From positions 124,001 to 188,000 of the forward strand of contig NZ_AWNH01000115.1 of assembly GCF_000482245.1 (NCBI RefSeq): a stretch of DNA of 64,000 nt, read 5' to 3'. Position 1 is the first letter of the stretch. Every line of letters begins with the position of its first letter. The notes under the pieces were generated by a model. The model saw only the letters and a program-made list of their open reading frames with translations. It was not told the DNA's origin and searched no databases. Positions 35,338-44,583 of this stretch are shown piece after piece. The position numbers were made by a program, and so were the translations under genes. The stretch is from Leptolyngbya sp. Heron Island J (GTDB lineage: Bacteria; Cyanobacteriota; Cyanobacteriia; Phormidesmidales; Phormidesmidaceae).

Positions 35338-36329
35338 TTGACGTACTCAAGGATGCCATTAATAATCTGCGTGGGTTAATCACTCCCCCTCGCTATTTAT
35401 CCTGGCAAACATTGTTGCTCCTCAGTTTGTTTTCCTGGGGAATGGCCACCCTGGCTGAAGCCAGTGAAGCCACGCCGGTTACCGTTGGCATCCTCAGTAC
35501 GGGCAGCTGGCTATTTTTGACCATTGCCATTTGGTGGGGGCTGACTGACAATCCGGTCAGGCTGGGCTATATTTCCATCAGCCCCTGGATTACAGCCGCC
35601 GTTATCTGTGTATTTATATTTCGTCCCTGGACCACCGAACGATTGCAGTTAGCGATGGCCAGCTGGCCAATTGTGGCCACAATTCTGGTGGCTATTCCTA
35701 AGTTTTGTAACTGGAAACTGGATTTATCATTACCTAAACCGGCTGTCCGCCAGGATCTGATTGTTCTGTTGCTGATCAATTTATTACTCAGCAGCTGGAT
35801 TATGTTTTACTTTCGGGTCCAGAATTGGTTTCTTGAATATCCTAGCCTGCTGGCTGAAAATTTAGACAATAGTGCCTTTGTCTATCGGTTTGGCAACAAT
35901 GGTAATGTTAATTCCCAGGCCGATGCCCTGTTGACCAGCGCGGCGGATAATCTGGTTAAACAGCTTGATAATACTCCCTGGCCTCGGGTGGAGCGGTGGC
36001 TGCTAAACCTGGATAACAGCATTAATTCTGTGGCTGAGGGTATTATTCTCAATGCTATTAATGAAAGCGTATTCTGGAGCCTGGATGCCCCCCGCCCTCA
36101 ATCCATGTCCAATGGCTATCAGATTAGGTTACGGGCCAATTGGCTAGGACCCACTGCTAAGCAAAATGGCTACTACGTTGAAAAAGTGTGTACCATTTTG
36201 CCCCGGACATTGCAGCCGCGTACGGGTGAAGAACCCTCCCAGGATCTAACCCCGGTTGCTCAGGTTAACTGTTCCGATCAAACCACCGAGGTTGAACGTC
36301 CCGTCACCCTAGAGGAATCGGCAACGTAG
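35334..36329 (+). CDS. fraD: Septal junction/filament integrity protein FraD
   Basis: FraD is a structural part of septal junctions in Anabaena (family knowledge). 331 aa with about five N-terminal membrane segments (residues ~22-170), then a periplasmic C-terminal half beginning RVQNWFLEYPSLLAENLDNSAFVYRFGNN. The C-terminal ~30 residues are Thr/Glu/Gln-rich. Its start overlaps the fraC stop by 4 bases, implying coupled translation. Length is close to the ~340-aa family norm. Confidence 0.88.
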   Translation: MIDVLKDAINNLRGLITPPRYLSWQTLLLLSLFSWGMATLAEASEATPVTVGILSTGSWLFLTIAIWWGLTDNPVRLGYISISPWITAAVICVFIFRPWTTERLQLAMASWPIVATILVAIPKFCNWKLDLSLPKPAVRQDLIVLLLINLLLSSWIMFYFRVQNWFLEYPSLLAENLDNSAFVYRFGNNGNVNSQADALLTSAADNLVKQLDNTPWPRVERWLLNLDNSINSVAEGIILNAINESVFWSLDAPRPQSMSNGYQIRLRANWLGPTAKQNGYYVEKVCTILPRTLQPRTGEEPSQDLTPVAQVNCSDQTTEVERPVTLEESAT

Positions 36330-36351
36330 TTTGAAGTTTGAATTATCGCCT

Positions 36352-37134
36352 ATGCTAAATCTCACTCGCCTGATCGTGGTGGCTCGTAATGTCTTTTTAG
36401 AAGTCATTCGCGATCGCATTCTATACCTGGCTGGGTTGTTTGCACTATTTATGGTTTTGGCTGCGGTGATGCTGCCGCAGGTAGCTGTGAGTGCCAGCAA
36501 CAAGATTTTTTTAGATGTGGGACTGGCCGCCATTAATCTTTTTACCCTGGTAGTGGCCATTTTTGTCGGTACCGGGCTAGTTAATAAAGAGATTGAGAAA
36601 AAGACGGTACTAGTGCTGATTGCTAAACCCGTCAGCCGCTTTGAAATTATTCTGGGCAAATATCTGGGACTGGCCGCTGTGATTGGTCTCCTAATGCTGG
36701 TCCAGACCGGTATTTTTATCATTTTGCTCACTATCCGGTCGTTTGAGTTTCCTGCCGGGAGCATGCTGGTTGCGATCGCATTTATGTACCTCGAAATGCT
36801 GCTGATCATCGCCATTACTATTCTGTTTGGCGTCTTTACTAGCTCTCTACTAGCCACACTGCTCTCATTTGGTACCTATCTCGTCGGGCACCTCAGCACC
36901 GATCTGCTCAAGCTCAGTCAGCTCGCTGACTCCGAAGGATTCCAACGGACTGTAGAAGCCATGTATTTGGTTCTCCCCAACTTAGAACGCTTCAATCTGA
37001 AAAACGAAGCCGTCTATGGCGCTGCGCTGTTACCCAGCCCTGGCACCCTGGCCCTAAACGCTTTGTACGGGCTGATCTACGCTGCCCTACTATTAGTCAT
37101 TGCAGGCAATATTTTTAGCCGCCGTCAGTTTTAA
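36352..37134 (+). CDS. fraE: ABC-2 type permease, FraE
   Basis: Six hydrophobic segments in 260 aa: RNVFLEVIRDRILYLAGLFALFMVL, FTLVVAIFVGTGLVNKEIEKKTVLVLIAKPVSR and others match ABC-2 (ABC transporter) permeases. Third gene of fraCDE, needed in Anabaena for filament stability and heterocyst maturation. The frame also opens with TTG at 36331, but the ATG at 36352 fits the family N-terminus. No ATPase gene is adjacent. Confidence 0.85.
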   Translation: MLNLTRLIVVARNVFLEVIRDRILYLAGLFALFMVLAAVMLPQVAVSASNKIFLDVGLAAINLFTLVVAIFVGTGLVNKEIEKKTVLVLIAKPVSRFEIILGKYLGLAAVIGLLMLVQTGIFIILLTIRSFEFPAGSMLVAIAFMYLEMLLIIAITILFGVFTSSLLATLLSFGTYLVGHLSTDLLKLSQLADSEGFQRTVEAMYLVLPNLERFNLKNEAVYGAALLPSPGTLALNALYGLIYAALLLVIAGNIFSRRQF

Positions 37135-37136
37135 GC

Positions 37137-38540
37137 ATGAAGCACCTCAACCCTTGGGTCGTTGTCACCGCCGTCCTATCGCTATTCCTCTCTCCTACCC
37201 GCGCCACTGCCTACTGCCGTGCCGATCTCGCCAGACAAATCGACACCATTGCAGAACAACCCTCACTCCAAAAAGCCCGCCTCGGTGTGCTGATCGAAAC
37301 CCAATCTGGGCAAGTCATCTATAGCCGTGACGCCGATCGCTATTTCGTGCCAGCCTCCAACGTTAAACTGTTAACCACCGCTGCCGCTCTCTCTAGCCTG
37401 GGACCCAACTTCACCATCCGCACCTCAGTCTATGGCCAGCAGCAAAACGGACAGAATACCCTCCAAGTCTTCGGTCGCGGCGATCCTACCTTGAGTGACG
37501 ACCAGCTCAACAGTTTAACCAGCCAGCTCAAAACTCAGGGCATCACTACTATTAGTAATCTGCTGGGCAATGACACCCACTTTACTGGCCCTATCGTTAA
37601 CCCTAATTGGGAGTGGGAAGATGTCCAAGCCGGGTATGGAGCCCCTGCCAATAGCCTGATTATCAATGCCAATGAGTTAGGGTTTACCCTGTATCCCCAG
37701 GCCGTCGGTCAACCCTTGCGGGTCGAATGGGATGACCCAACTCTCCAACGCCAGTGGCAAATCGAAAACTTTTCCCGTTCAGTCGCTGCTGGGCAACCAG
37801 AATATGTCGATATTGGTCGCGATCTTAGTCGTCCTATTCTTAGAGTCTACGGTCAGCTGATGGCTGGTGCGGCTCCCGACACCGCTTCAGTCGCCGTGCC
37901 AAATCCAGCCGAGTATTTTGTTAGTCGCTTTCGCCAAACTCTTAACCGCCAGGGCATTACTGTTACCCAGAGTGGTCTCACCACCGCCGCTCCCAGTGGT
38001 CCAGAGCTAGCGGCTGTCACCTCCCCACCCCTGGCCGAATGGATGGTGCGCACCAACCGCAATAGCAAAAATATCTACGCCGAAGCCATGCTCAAATCCC
38101 TGGCCGGGCAAAATACTGAGAATGCTACTGCTGCCGGTATTGTGGCGGTAGAAACTATTCTCCAACGAGCAGGGGTTAACCCAGAACTCTACAAAATCGT
38201 TGATGGCTCCGGTCTATCACGGCATAACCTAGCTACACCTCAGGCTTTTGTTAATACCCTACAATCCATGGCCCAATCTCCCCATGCTGCCATTTACCGT
38301 AACTCTTTGGCCGTGGCGGGTGCCAGCGGCACTCTCCGCAATCGTTTAAGCGGTATTCGCTTTGTCGGCAAAACCGGAGCCGTTAGCCACAATGCCTCTC
38401 TCTCTGGCTATCTCACTCCTGTTAGCGGCCAGCCTTTAATCTTAAGCATCATCATCAATAATCTGGACCAGCGTGGTAGCGTTTTACGGCACAACATAGA
38501 CAATATCGTCCAATCTGTCGCTCAGTTAAATGACTGCTAG
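37137..38540 (+). CDS. dacB: D-alanyl-D-alanine carboxypeptidase/endopeptidase (PBP4-type)
   Basis: Class C penicillin-binding protein acting on peptidoglycan in the periplasm. A signal peptide (residues 1-25) is followed by the catalytic SxxK in PASNVKLL (S74, K77), the SxN-equivalent motif DGSGLSRHN and the KTG motif FVGKTGAVSHN. 467 aa. It begins 2 bases after fraE, so the wall enzyme may be transcribed with the septal genes, which fits a role in remodelling the septal wall (inference). Confidence 0.93.
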   Translation: MKHLNPWVVVTAVLSLFLSPTRATAYCRADLARQIDTIAEQPSLQKARLGVLIETQSGQVIYSRDADRYFVPASNVKLLTTAAALSSLGPNFTIRTSVYGQQQNGQNTLQVFGRGDPTLSDDQLNSLTSQLKTQGITTISNLLGNDTHFTGPIVNPNWEWEDVQAGYGAPANSLIINANELGFTLYPQAVGQPLRVEWDDPTLQRQWQIENFSRSVAAGQPEYVDIGRDLSRPILRVYGQLMAGAAPDTASVAVPNPAEYFVSRFRQTLNRQGITVTQSGLTTAAPSGPELAAVTSPPLAEWMVRTNRNSKNIYAEAMLKSLAGQNTENATAAGIVAVETILQRAGVNPELYKIVDGSGLSRHNLATPQAFVNTLQSMAQSPHAAIYRNSLAVAGASGTLRNRLSGIRFVGKTGAVSHNASLSGYLTPVSGQPLILSIIINNLDQRGSVLRHNIDNIVQSVAQLNDC

Positions 38541-38566
38541 TCAAATGGTTTTGGGCTCACCTCACC

Positions 38567-40070
38567 CTGACTTTTCCTACTAAGTCTGGTTCGCTAGTTG
38601 CCACCCTTCAACCAGGTCCTGTAACTTTGCCCATCCTTTCCAAAGGACTTGAATCCCGATAGGAGTTTTCCGTCGATGTTCTAAATAGCCGCCCAAACGC
38701 GCAATCGATTCAATAGCCCATTGGACAGTCAATGTCTTGGGTAGGCGAGTGGCCTTCGCTTTGAGGACCTGAATTTGAACGGGTGAGAGAACAGTTTCAG
38801 CCGGTAGCTTTGGCTGAGTGCGTTTTAAGTAAGTCAATCGCAACAAATCAGCAGCAATGATACACAAAAAGCCCAGTCAGGGTTTCATCCCTTCAGCAGC
38901 GAGGCGATAGCGTTCCACTTGACAGCCCGATTTCAAGAGTTTGTGAAACTCTTCTACGTGCCACCGATAGCCATACCATCTCAGAATGGTCAGTGCCTGT
39001 TCAACGGTGGTCACCGGTTCACTGGTAAGTAACATCCAGGAAACCGAGTCTTCTCCCTCGGGACAATCGACTTCATCAGCATAGACCGCATAAACCTGAA
39101 GTTGGCTATCCGTGCCTAAGCGGACTGGAGACCGTAACTGAACCCGACAGAATCGCACGGCCAGGTTAGCGGTACGGGCCTTTCGAGTTTTGGTGGCCGG
39201 TCAGTCAACTGCATGATAGGCCGCTATTGGCTGAATCTCCAGCTTGTCCCATAACCGATTGGGAGCATGTTCAAGACTGCGATTGTGAGCGGCCCGCACC
39301 ACGACACCGGTATGGCTCAACTCGTTGACTTGGTCGAACACTTCAGCAATATCTCCTTCTCGGTCAAAGACATGGATAACGCGCGTTGAGGCAGCGACTT
39401 CTTGCTCCAGTGTCATCATCGCTTCGACCCAGCGATACGATTCTTTTTCTTCAAAAGGCCGAGCGCGCTTCGCCTTGCGGGCTTCAGCCCGACGTTGTTT
39501 TTTCTGTTGTGGTGTTTCGTTGGCTGGAGGCTTGGCACGATGCTCACGGTTCCAGAGCTTTTGCCACAACAATCCCAAGGGTTGACCTTGGTCTGGCTCA
39601 ACCGCAAGCGCACTGTGGAGTAGTAATCCATTGCCACCATTGCCTTGGGGGTCATAGCCTTCTCGTTTTTCTAGAATCGAGCCATAGTCCAAATAGGTGG
39701 TGTCTCCAACGCTCAATACTATGGATTGGCAACTCACAAGCTCGGTTTTCATCTGGCAATGAGGCTGAATGATCTTTTCAAAGCGGGTTTTCGGATTGGC
39801 GAAAACGCATACGCCCGTTTCAGTTCCTTTGCACTCTCAAAGACACTCGATAGGCCCTGTCCAAATTTTTCACTCAGCGCTTGACCGATACTCAACGCGC
39901 GACGGGTCAAACGGCGATCTCCTCATGCGCACGTTCCAAAATTCTGCTCATAACGCTCTGTACTCATCGGTAACTTCCTGGATATCGGTGCACTCACTTT
40001 AACGGATGTTGAGGTTATGAGCTAGAAGCAATGTCTATCAAGGGTTTGAGCACTTAGTAGGAAAAGTCAG
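38567..40070. mobile_element. Decayed IS4-like insertion sequence, 1504 bp
   Basis: Bounded by perfect 19-bp terminal inverted repeats, CTGACTTTTCCTACTAAGT (38567-38585) and its complement (40052-40070). The inside encodes a broken IS4-type transposase on the minus strand. No matching direct target duplication is obvious in the 9-11 bases beside each end, so the flanks have changed or the element is old. It sits between dacB and tRNA-Val. Confidence 0.85.
38580..39992 (-). pseudogene. IS4/Tn5-type transposase, inactivated
   Basis: One frame from 39752 down to 38580 is interrupted by two in-frame TGA codons: one after YHAVD (39201-39203) and one after EGMKP (38874-38876), where the next residues LGFLCIIAADLLRL suggest that a Trp codon became TGA. 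Catalytic-type segments remain: LSVGDTTYLDYG, HVFDREGDIAEVFD (Asp) and the YGYRWHVEEFHKLLKSG block (YREK-like, Glu). The N-terminal part (39753-39992) is shifted and holds further stops. Confidence 0.85.
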
Positions 40071-40201
40071 CTTCAGAATGGATGATGCATTTTTCGAATC
40101 AAAATGCTAATAAATGAGACGCTGGTGCCGAAAGCGTTCAAAACTTCTAAATCCATATCCAGATTCACAGTGAATGACTATTTGTCACTATGAATCATAA
40201 A

Positions 40202-40275
40202 TGGACGTACGCCGACTCGAACGGCGGACCTCATCGATGTCAACGATGCGCTCTAACCAACTGAGCTATACGTCC
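40202..40275 (-). tRNA. tRNA-Val(GAC)
   Basis: Complete cloverleaf on the minus strand: acceptor GGACGTA with TACGTCC, D-stem GCTC/GAGC, anticodon stem CATCG/CGATG around loop TTGACAT (anticodon GAC at 40239-40241), variable loop of 5, T-stem CGCCG/CGGCG with TTCGAGT. The discriminator base is A. The CCA end is not encoded. Confidence 0.95.
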
Positions 40276-40642
40276 TCAACCTTCCCACTCTTTAAGGGTA
40301 TTGCTTCAGATCCAGTTATATAAGGACTTGAAGCAAATTAACTTACCCTGAACGGGTGCTGTAATACTATAGCTCAAAAATGCAGCTGACTCCCCTAATT
40401 CACTAAAAAGTGTAGGGGAAACGCGTGGCATAATCTGACGATTATTGATGGTGATGTTTCACATCCCTATGCGATCGCAGTAAGAAAGTTTCATATTAAA
40501 CTCCAGGCCATTCATCAGGGCAAGCTCGATAATAAGTTTCTAGGCCGGGTGGGTTTATCCATCCGCTTTTTGTATTGGCCGCTTGGGGTGTGGCTCCGGT
40601 TCAAGCAGATTGCGATCGCACACGGCAAATGCAGATTCTTGG
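40276..40642. other. 367-bp stretch with a startless open frame
   Basis: On the plus strand a frame runs from about 40410 to 40690 without stop but also without an ATG or GTG start. Its translation (for example VRKFHIKLQAIHQGKLDNKF and RFLYWPLGVWLRFKQ) is somewhat protein-like and overlaps the end of the ABC ATPase gene on the other strand. It may be a gene remnant or chance. No other signal is seen. Confidence 0.3.
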
Positions 40643-41419
40643 TTATGCCGTCACCAACCCCACGTCTTGCTTGCCTCTTAACAGGTCGGTGATTTCGTGT
40701 TTATAGGCTTGAAATTGATCGCCGCGTTTCATGGTGTAGGTCCGTTCTTCAGGTAGATCCACAATAATCTCTCGCTGGATTGTGCCTGGACGGGCTGTCA
40801 TGACATAGACCCTTTGGGAGAGAAAAACGGCCTCTTCGACGTCGTGGGTGATCATTAAAATGGTGCAGCGGGTACGTTTCCAGAGGTCTAACAGAAATAA
40901 CTGCATAGCTTCTTTAGTTTGTACGTCCAGGGCTCCAAAGGGTTCATCCATAAGTAGGATTTTGGGATGACAGGCCAGGGCACGTGCGATCGCAACCCGT
41001 TGTTTCATCCCCCCCGACAGCTCCTTAGGTAACGACTTAGCAAAATTAGCTAGCCCCACCACATCCAAATAATAGCTCGCTCGTTCACGCCGCAGCTTTT
41101 TAGCCATGCCCTGAAGTTTTAGACCAAATTCAACATTGCGCTGCACCGTCATCCAGGGATAAAGCGTGTACTTCTGGAACACCATGCCCCGATCCGCACC
41201 TGGGCCGGTAACCGGCGCAAAATCCACCGTAATCTCACCGCCTGTGGGCATATCCAATCCGGCCACTAAGCGCAATAGCGTCGACTTACCTGAACCAGAA
41301 GCACCGACGGCACACACCAGTTCTCCAGTTTCAACATGCATGTTGATGTCTTTGAGCGCCAGCAACGGCCCTTGCTTGGTTTGAAATTGTTTATAAAGGT
41401 TAGAAATTTCAAGATGCAT
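40643..41419 (-). CDS. ABC importer ATPase, guanidine gene cluster
   Basis: ATPase of the nitrate/sulfonate/taurine (SsuB/TauB-like) class, 258 aa: Walker A GASGSGKST, signature LSGGMKQR, Walker B ILLMDEPFGALD, H-loop ITHDVEEA. Three bases downstream of the permease gene. Last gene of the riboswitch-led unit. Together with the permease and binding protein it is likely to import guanidine; this is from operon context, not sequence. Confidence 0.9.
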   Translation of the reverse strand: MHLEISNLYKQFQTKQGPLLALKDINMHVETGELVCAVGASGSGKSTLLRLVAGLDMPTGGEITVDFAPVTGPGADRGMVFQKYTLYPWMTVQRNVEFGLKLQGMAKKLRRERASYYLDVVGLANFAKSLPKELSGGMKQRVAIARALACHPKILLMDEPFGALDVQTKEAMQLFLLDLWKRTRCTILMITHDVEEAVFLSQRVYVMTARPGTIQREIIVDLPEERTYTMKRGDQFQAYKHEITDLLRGKQDVGLVTA

Positions 41420-41421
41420 AA

Positions 41422-42267
41422 TTAATCAAAGGCCCATCTACAGCGTGTCTTGAGCACCCAACGAAAAAGTAGGTCAAAGGCAAAGCCAATCACCCCCAAC
41501 ATAATTAAACAAGCAAAAATCTCATCGGTTTTGAAGAAGCGTTGGGCTAACAAAATCCGCCGTCCTAAGCCCTCTTCTGCAGCTACTAGCTCAGCAATGA
41601 CTACCAGATTCCAGGACACCGCCACATTAATGCGAAACGTATCGATAATGCTAGGGACGATATAAGGAGTGATCACTGATAGCAACACCTGCCAGCGCTT
41701 TCCCCCTAACGTATATGTAGTCTCAATCAGGTCTTTCGGAACAAACTTAACCGCATCCATAATCATCAGAGTGTTATAAAACACTGTGCCGATAAAAATC
41801 AGCGCAATTTTAGGCTCTTCATTAAGACCTAAATAGATGATTAGTAGCGGAATAAAGGCAGGCGCAGGCATGTATCGCAGAATGCCAATAATCGGCTCCA
41901 TCATGGCACGAACACTGGCAAAAGCGCCCATGCTAATACCCAGCGGTATGGAAAGCACCGCAGCTAGCGCAAATCCACTCGCCACTCGCCCAAAACTTGC
42001 CATGATGTCTCGGGTGACAAATCCCTGTGCCCAAAGACGCTGAAAGGCATTGATAACAGCCTGAGGGCTGGGTAAAAAATTAGGATTGACATTCGTATAG
42101 TTAGACAGCAGCCACCAAATTGTCAAAGGTACTACGACTGAAGCTACCATCAACGCCCAGTTGAGAGCATCGGGAATATCTTCTGCAATGCGCCAAAACA
42201 CCGTGGGTCTTAAGCTCTGAGGTGCTGGCTCAAAATCATCTTTAAATGGTTCCGATGCCTGGGTCAT
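41422..42267 (-). CDS. ABC importer permease, guanidine gene cluster
   Basis: Permease of the SsuC/TauC/NrtB type, 281 aa with about six membrane helices. The ATPase-contact (EAA) region is PKDLIETTYTLGGKRWQVLLSVITPYIVP (about residues 177-205). The N-terminal ~30 residues are cytoplasmic and acidic. Gene spacing of 2 bases to the ATPase indicates one transcript. Substrate inferred as guanidine from the hydrolase and riboswitch upstream. Confidence 0.9.
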   Translation of the reverse strand: MTQASEPFKDDFEPAPQSLRPTVFWRIAEDIPDALNWALMVASVVVPLTIWWLLSNYTNVNPNFLPSPQAVINAFQRLWAQGFVTRDIMASFGRVASGFALAAVLSIPLGISMGAFASVRAMMEPIIGILRYMPAPAFIPLLIIYLGLNEEPKIALIFIGTVFYNTLMIMDAVKFVPKDLIETTYTLGGKRWQVLLSVITPYIVPSIIDTFRINVAVSWNLVVIAELVAAEEGLGRRILLAQRFFKTDEIFACLIMLGVIGFAFDLLFRWVLKTRCRWAFD

Positions 42268-42337
42268 GAATTGATTGTATAAAAACGAATGTTAAAAAAT
42301 AATCAGGGGCGCATAGCCATGCACCCCCACGGTTGCT

Positions 42338-43375
42338 CTAAAGGCCCTCGGCGTAGGCTTTGACAAAACTGTCATCTAAGATGGCCCCTAAATCATCAGG
42401 GCCAGCCTCAATAAAGCCCACATCGACCATAAAATCATTCATCTTCTGCGCAGCAAACGGCATATGCTTCATGCCATTGCCTTCAGTAAATGCTTCCAAA
42501 TTCTCTTCAATTGTAAAAATTCGAGTCCCCGCTTGAAACTCCTCGTATTCCTCCACAGAAACACCAGAGCGAGCGGCCATAATTTTATTGGACTCCTCTG
42601 GATTTTTAGCAATGTAGTCGAGGGTGGCAAACCATGTGTTGACTAGCGCCTGTACCTGATCAGGCTGCTCATCAATGACTTTTTGGCTAACGACTAATAG
42701 GTCAGGAATGATGCCGGGATACTCTTTGGAGGACAGGAGTTCCTTGCTACCTGGCCGTTCCAGAGCAACTCCCCAGAAAGGGGGCCAACCGGCAAATGCA
42801 TCAACCTGCCCCGAGGCAAAGGCCGCTGCTGCCGCGCCAGTTTCCAAGTTCTTAATGGTGATATCCGAACGGGACATGCCTGCTTGTTCCAGGGCCTGGG
42901 TCAACATAAAGTCACCCACCACACCTTCTTCTAAGGCAATGGTTTTATCCTTTAAATCTTCAATACTGTTGATGCCTTCAGCCACAACAACTTTGTCATT
43001 GCCTGCCGAATTGTCATTGACTAAAACAGCTACTTCACCATTAACAGCATCCGCCGCAAATGAAATCGTATCGTTGAGAGTTTGACTGTTGCCATCCAGT
43101 TGGCCAGCGGCAAATGCCTCCATGGAGGCGAGATAACCGTCAAACCATTTAAGTTCTACGTTAGCTCCATTGGCCGCAAATAAGCCCTTCTCTTCGGCCA
43201 CCGCCCAGGGTAACCAACCGGGCCAGTTGCTATACCCAATCACCAAAGGAGCACTAGAAGCCGCTGGTGCTGCTGACTCGCTCACTGTTTCTGGTGTATT
43301 GTTTGCGCAGCCAACGGCAACCACCAAACCGAAGACAAATGCTAAACATGTCGATAAAAATTGTTGTCGTCGCAT
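42338..43375 (-). CDS. ABC substrate-binding lipoprotein, guanidine gene cluster
   Basis: NrtA/SsuA-fold binding protein with a lipoprotein signal (VVAVGCANN, Cys about residue 23). IGYSNWPGWLPWAVAEEKGLF and FDGYLASMEAFAAGQLD are the N-terminal binding segments; GAAAAAFASGQVDAFAGWPPFWG follows in the hinge area. 345 aa from the ATG at 43375, preceded by GAGG at suitable distance; an ATG 12 bases earlier is possible. Aromatic and acidic residues near the site would suit a cation such as guanidinium, but this is inference. Confidence 0.88.
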   Translation of the reverse strand: MRRQQFLSTCLAFVFGLVVAVGCANNTPETVSESAAPAASSAPLVIGYSNWPGWLPWAVAEEKGLFAANGANVELKWFDGYLASMEAFAAGQLDGNSQTLNDTISFAADAVNGEVAVLVNDNSAGNDKVVVAEGINSIEDLKDKTIALEEGVVGDFMLTQALEQAGMSRSDITIKNLETGAAAAAFASGQVDAFAGWPPFWGVALERPGSKELLSSKEYPGIIPDLLVVSQKVIDEQPDQVQALVNTWFATLDYIAKNPEESNKIMAARSGVSVEEYEEFQAGTRIFTIEENLEAFTEGNGMKHMPFAAQKMNDFMVDVGFIEAGPDDLGAILDDSFVKAYAEGL

Positions 43376-43446
43376 CACGTACCTCATTCAATTGGAGAAC
43401 TCTTCGAAGTTAGTAGTTACCCTGTTTTATACAAGACCCTGCAGCG

Positions 43447-44142
43447 TCATACTGTGAGCTGTAAACGGTTTGGCCGATTAGTAACGGTCTGAGCAACCCA
43501 TTCAAACCAGGCTGCCAGTCCCTCACCAGTTTTGGCCGATACTCGAAATATGGTGACGTGAGGATTAATTTGTCTGACATTGGCTTCAATCTGCTCAAGG
43601 TCGACGTCCACATAGGGAGCCAAATCTGTTTTGGTAATCAGTAAACAATCGGCTTCTCGAAACATGACTGGATATTTCAGCGGTTTGTCCTCTCCTTCAG
43701 TCACGCTAAGCAGGGCCACCTTGGCATGTTCGCCCACCTCAAATTCGGCGGGACAAACCAGGTTGCCTACGTTCTCAACAATGACTAAATCTAGATTCTC
43801 TGGGTCATGCTGGTGCTGCAGCTGATGAATGCCGCCAGCCACCATTTGTGAGTCGAGATGGCAGGAACGACCGGTATTGATAGCGACGACTGGGACACCG
43901 TACTGACGTAGCCGATTGGCATCTAGTTCAGTGGTCATGTCACCTTCAATGACGGCAATCTTGAGGGTTTGTAACCCTTTGAGGGTACTTTCAAGCAGCT
44001 GGGTTTTACCCGCCCCAGGGCTACTCATCAGGTTGATGCAGGTAATTCCCCACTGATCAAAATGGGCGCGGTTATGGTCTGCGCCCTGCTGATTGGCATG
44101 GAGCAGATTCATTTCTAAAGCGGCGTCAAAGGTTTGGTGCAT
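43447..44142 (-). CDS. hypB: HypB-type nickel GTPase chaperone
   Basis: GTPase delivering nickel to metalloenzymes. Walker [12 protein letters not shown], the metal-site segment [11 protein letters not shown] (Cys-His) and the G4 motif ITKTDL are present. The His-rich N-terminal tail of some HypBs is absent. The frame opens at 44169, but the ATG at 44142 begins [18 protein letters not shown], the usual cyanobacterial HypB start. With no hydrogenase genes nearby, the target is most likely the nickel guanidine hydrolase of the same operon. Confidence 0.92.
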   Translation of the reverse strand: MHQTFDAALEMNLLHANQQGADHNRAHFDQWGITCINLMSSPGAGKTQLLESTLKGLQTLKIAVIEGDMTTELDANRLRQYGVPVVAINTGRSCHLDSQMVAGGIHQLQHQHDPENLDLVIVENVGNLVCPAEFEVGEHAKVALLSVTEGEDKPLKYPVMFREADCLLITKTDLAPYVDVDLEQIEANVRQINPHVTIFRVSAKTGEGLAAWFEWVAQTVTNRPNRLQLTV

Positions 44143-44174
44143 TGTTATTAGGCGGTGAGCAATGGGCAATGATT

Positions 44175-44206
44175 GTGTAGGGGCATTGCATGGAAGGCTC
44201 CTACAC
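44175..44206. repeat. Imperfect 32-bp palindrome between hypA and hypB
   Basis: GTGTAGGGGC pairs with GCTCCTACAC around a core TTGCATGGAA, with two mismatches and one G-U pair. It resembles the palindromes at 908-943 and 34628-34667. Inside the operon it might trim or stabilise the transcript. Confidence 0.6.
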
Positions 44207-44216
44207 GGGCTGGTTT

Positions 44217-44570
44217 TTAGGCATTAACGCATTCAAACCGGTCAATTTTTAATTCCCGACCAGAGCGAATATCCTCCATCGGGCTATGACATGTGGGGCA
44301 ACCATATTGGTTACCAAAGTCAGGCCGATAATCAGCCTGGCAGGTATGGCAGTGGGCCACCAGGGGCACATCCTTAATTACTAACTGGGCACCGTCCAGA
44401 AACGTGCCTTGGGTCTGGGCATCAAAGGCAAACTGTAGGCTAGCGGGCTCGACACAGGTAAACGCGCCAACAATTAGATGCACCTTTTGAATGGTGGGCT
44501 GCTCTGGCTGAGAATCCCACCATTCTCGAATGGTGCCAATTAAGGCTTTGGTCATATCGGTTTCGTGCAT
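44217..44570 (-). CDS. hypA: HypA-type nickel/zinc chaperone
   Basis: Partner of HypB in nickel insertion. Nickel ligand His2 ([10 protein letters not shown]) and the structural zinc site, two CxxC motifs (CHTCQAD and CPTCHSP, about residues 74-95), are intact. 117 aa, normal size. Starts 13 bases after gdmH. Its companionship with a ureohydrolase instead of a hydrogenase is the hallmark of the guanidine hydrolase operon. Confidence 0.94.
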   Translation of the reverse strand: MHETDMTKALIGTIREWWDSQPEQPTIQKVHLIVGAFTCVEPASLQFAFDAQTQGTFLDGAQLVIKDVPLVAHCHTCQADYRPDFGNQYGCPTCHSPMEDIRSGRELKIDRFECVNA

Positions 44571-44583
44571 GGGTGGATATGGT

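Noticed and set aside
39325-40002. Several plus-strand frames of 73-128 codons inside the IS element
   Set aside because: They are shadows of the transposase reading frame on the opposite strand.
44217-44570. Hydrogenase maturation as the purpose of hypA and hypB
   Set aside because: No hydrogenase or other hyp genes are present, and both genes sit between gdmH and its transporter behind a guanidine riboswitch.
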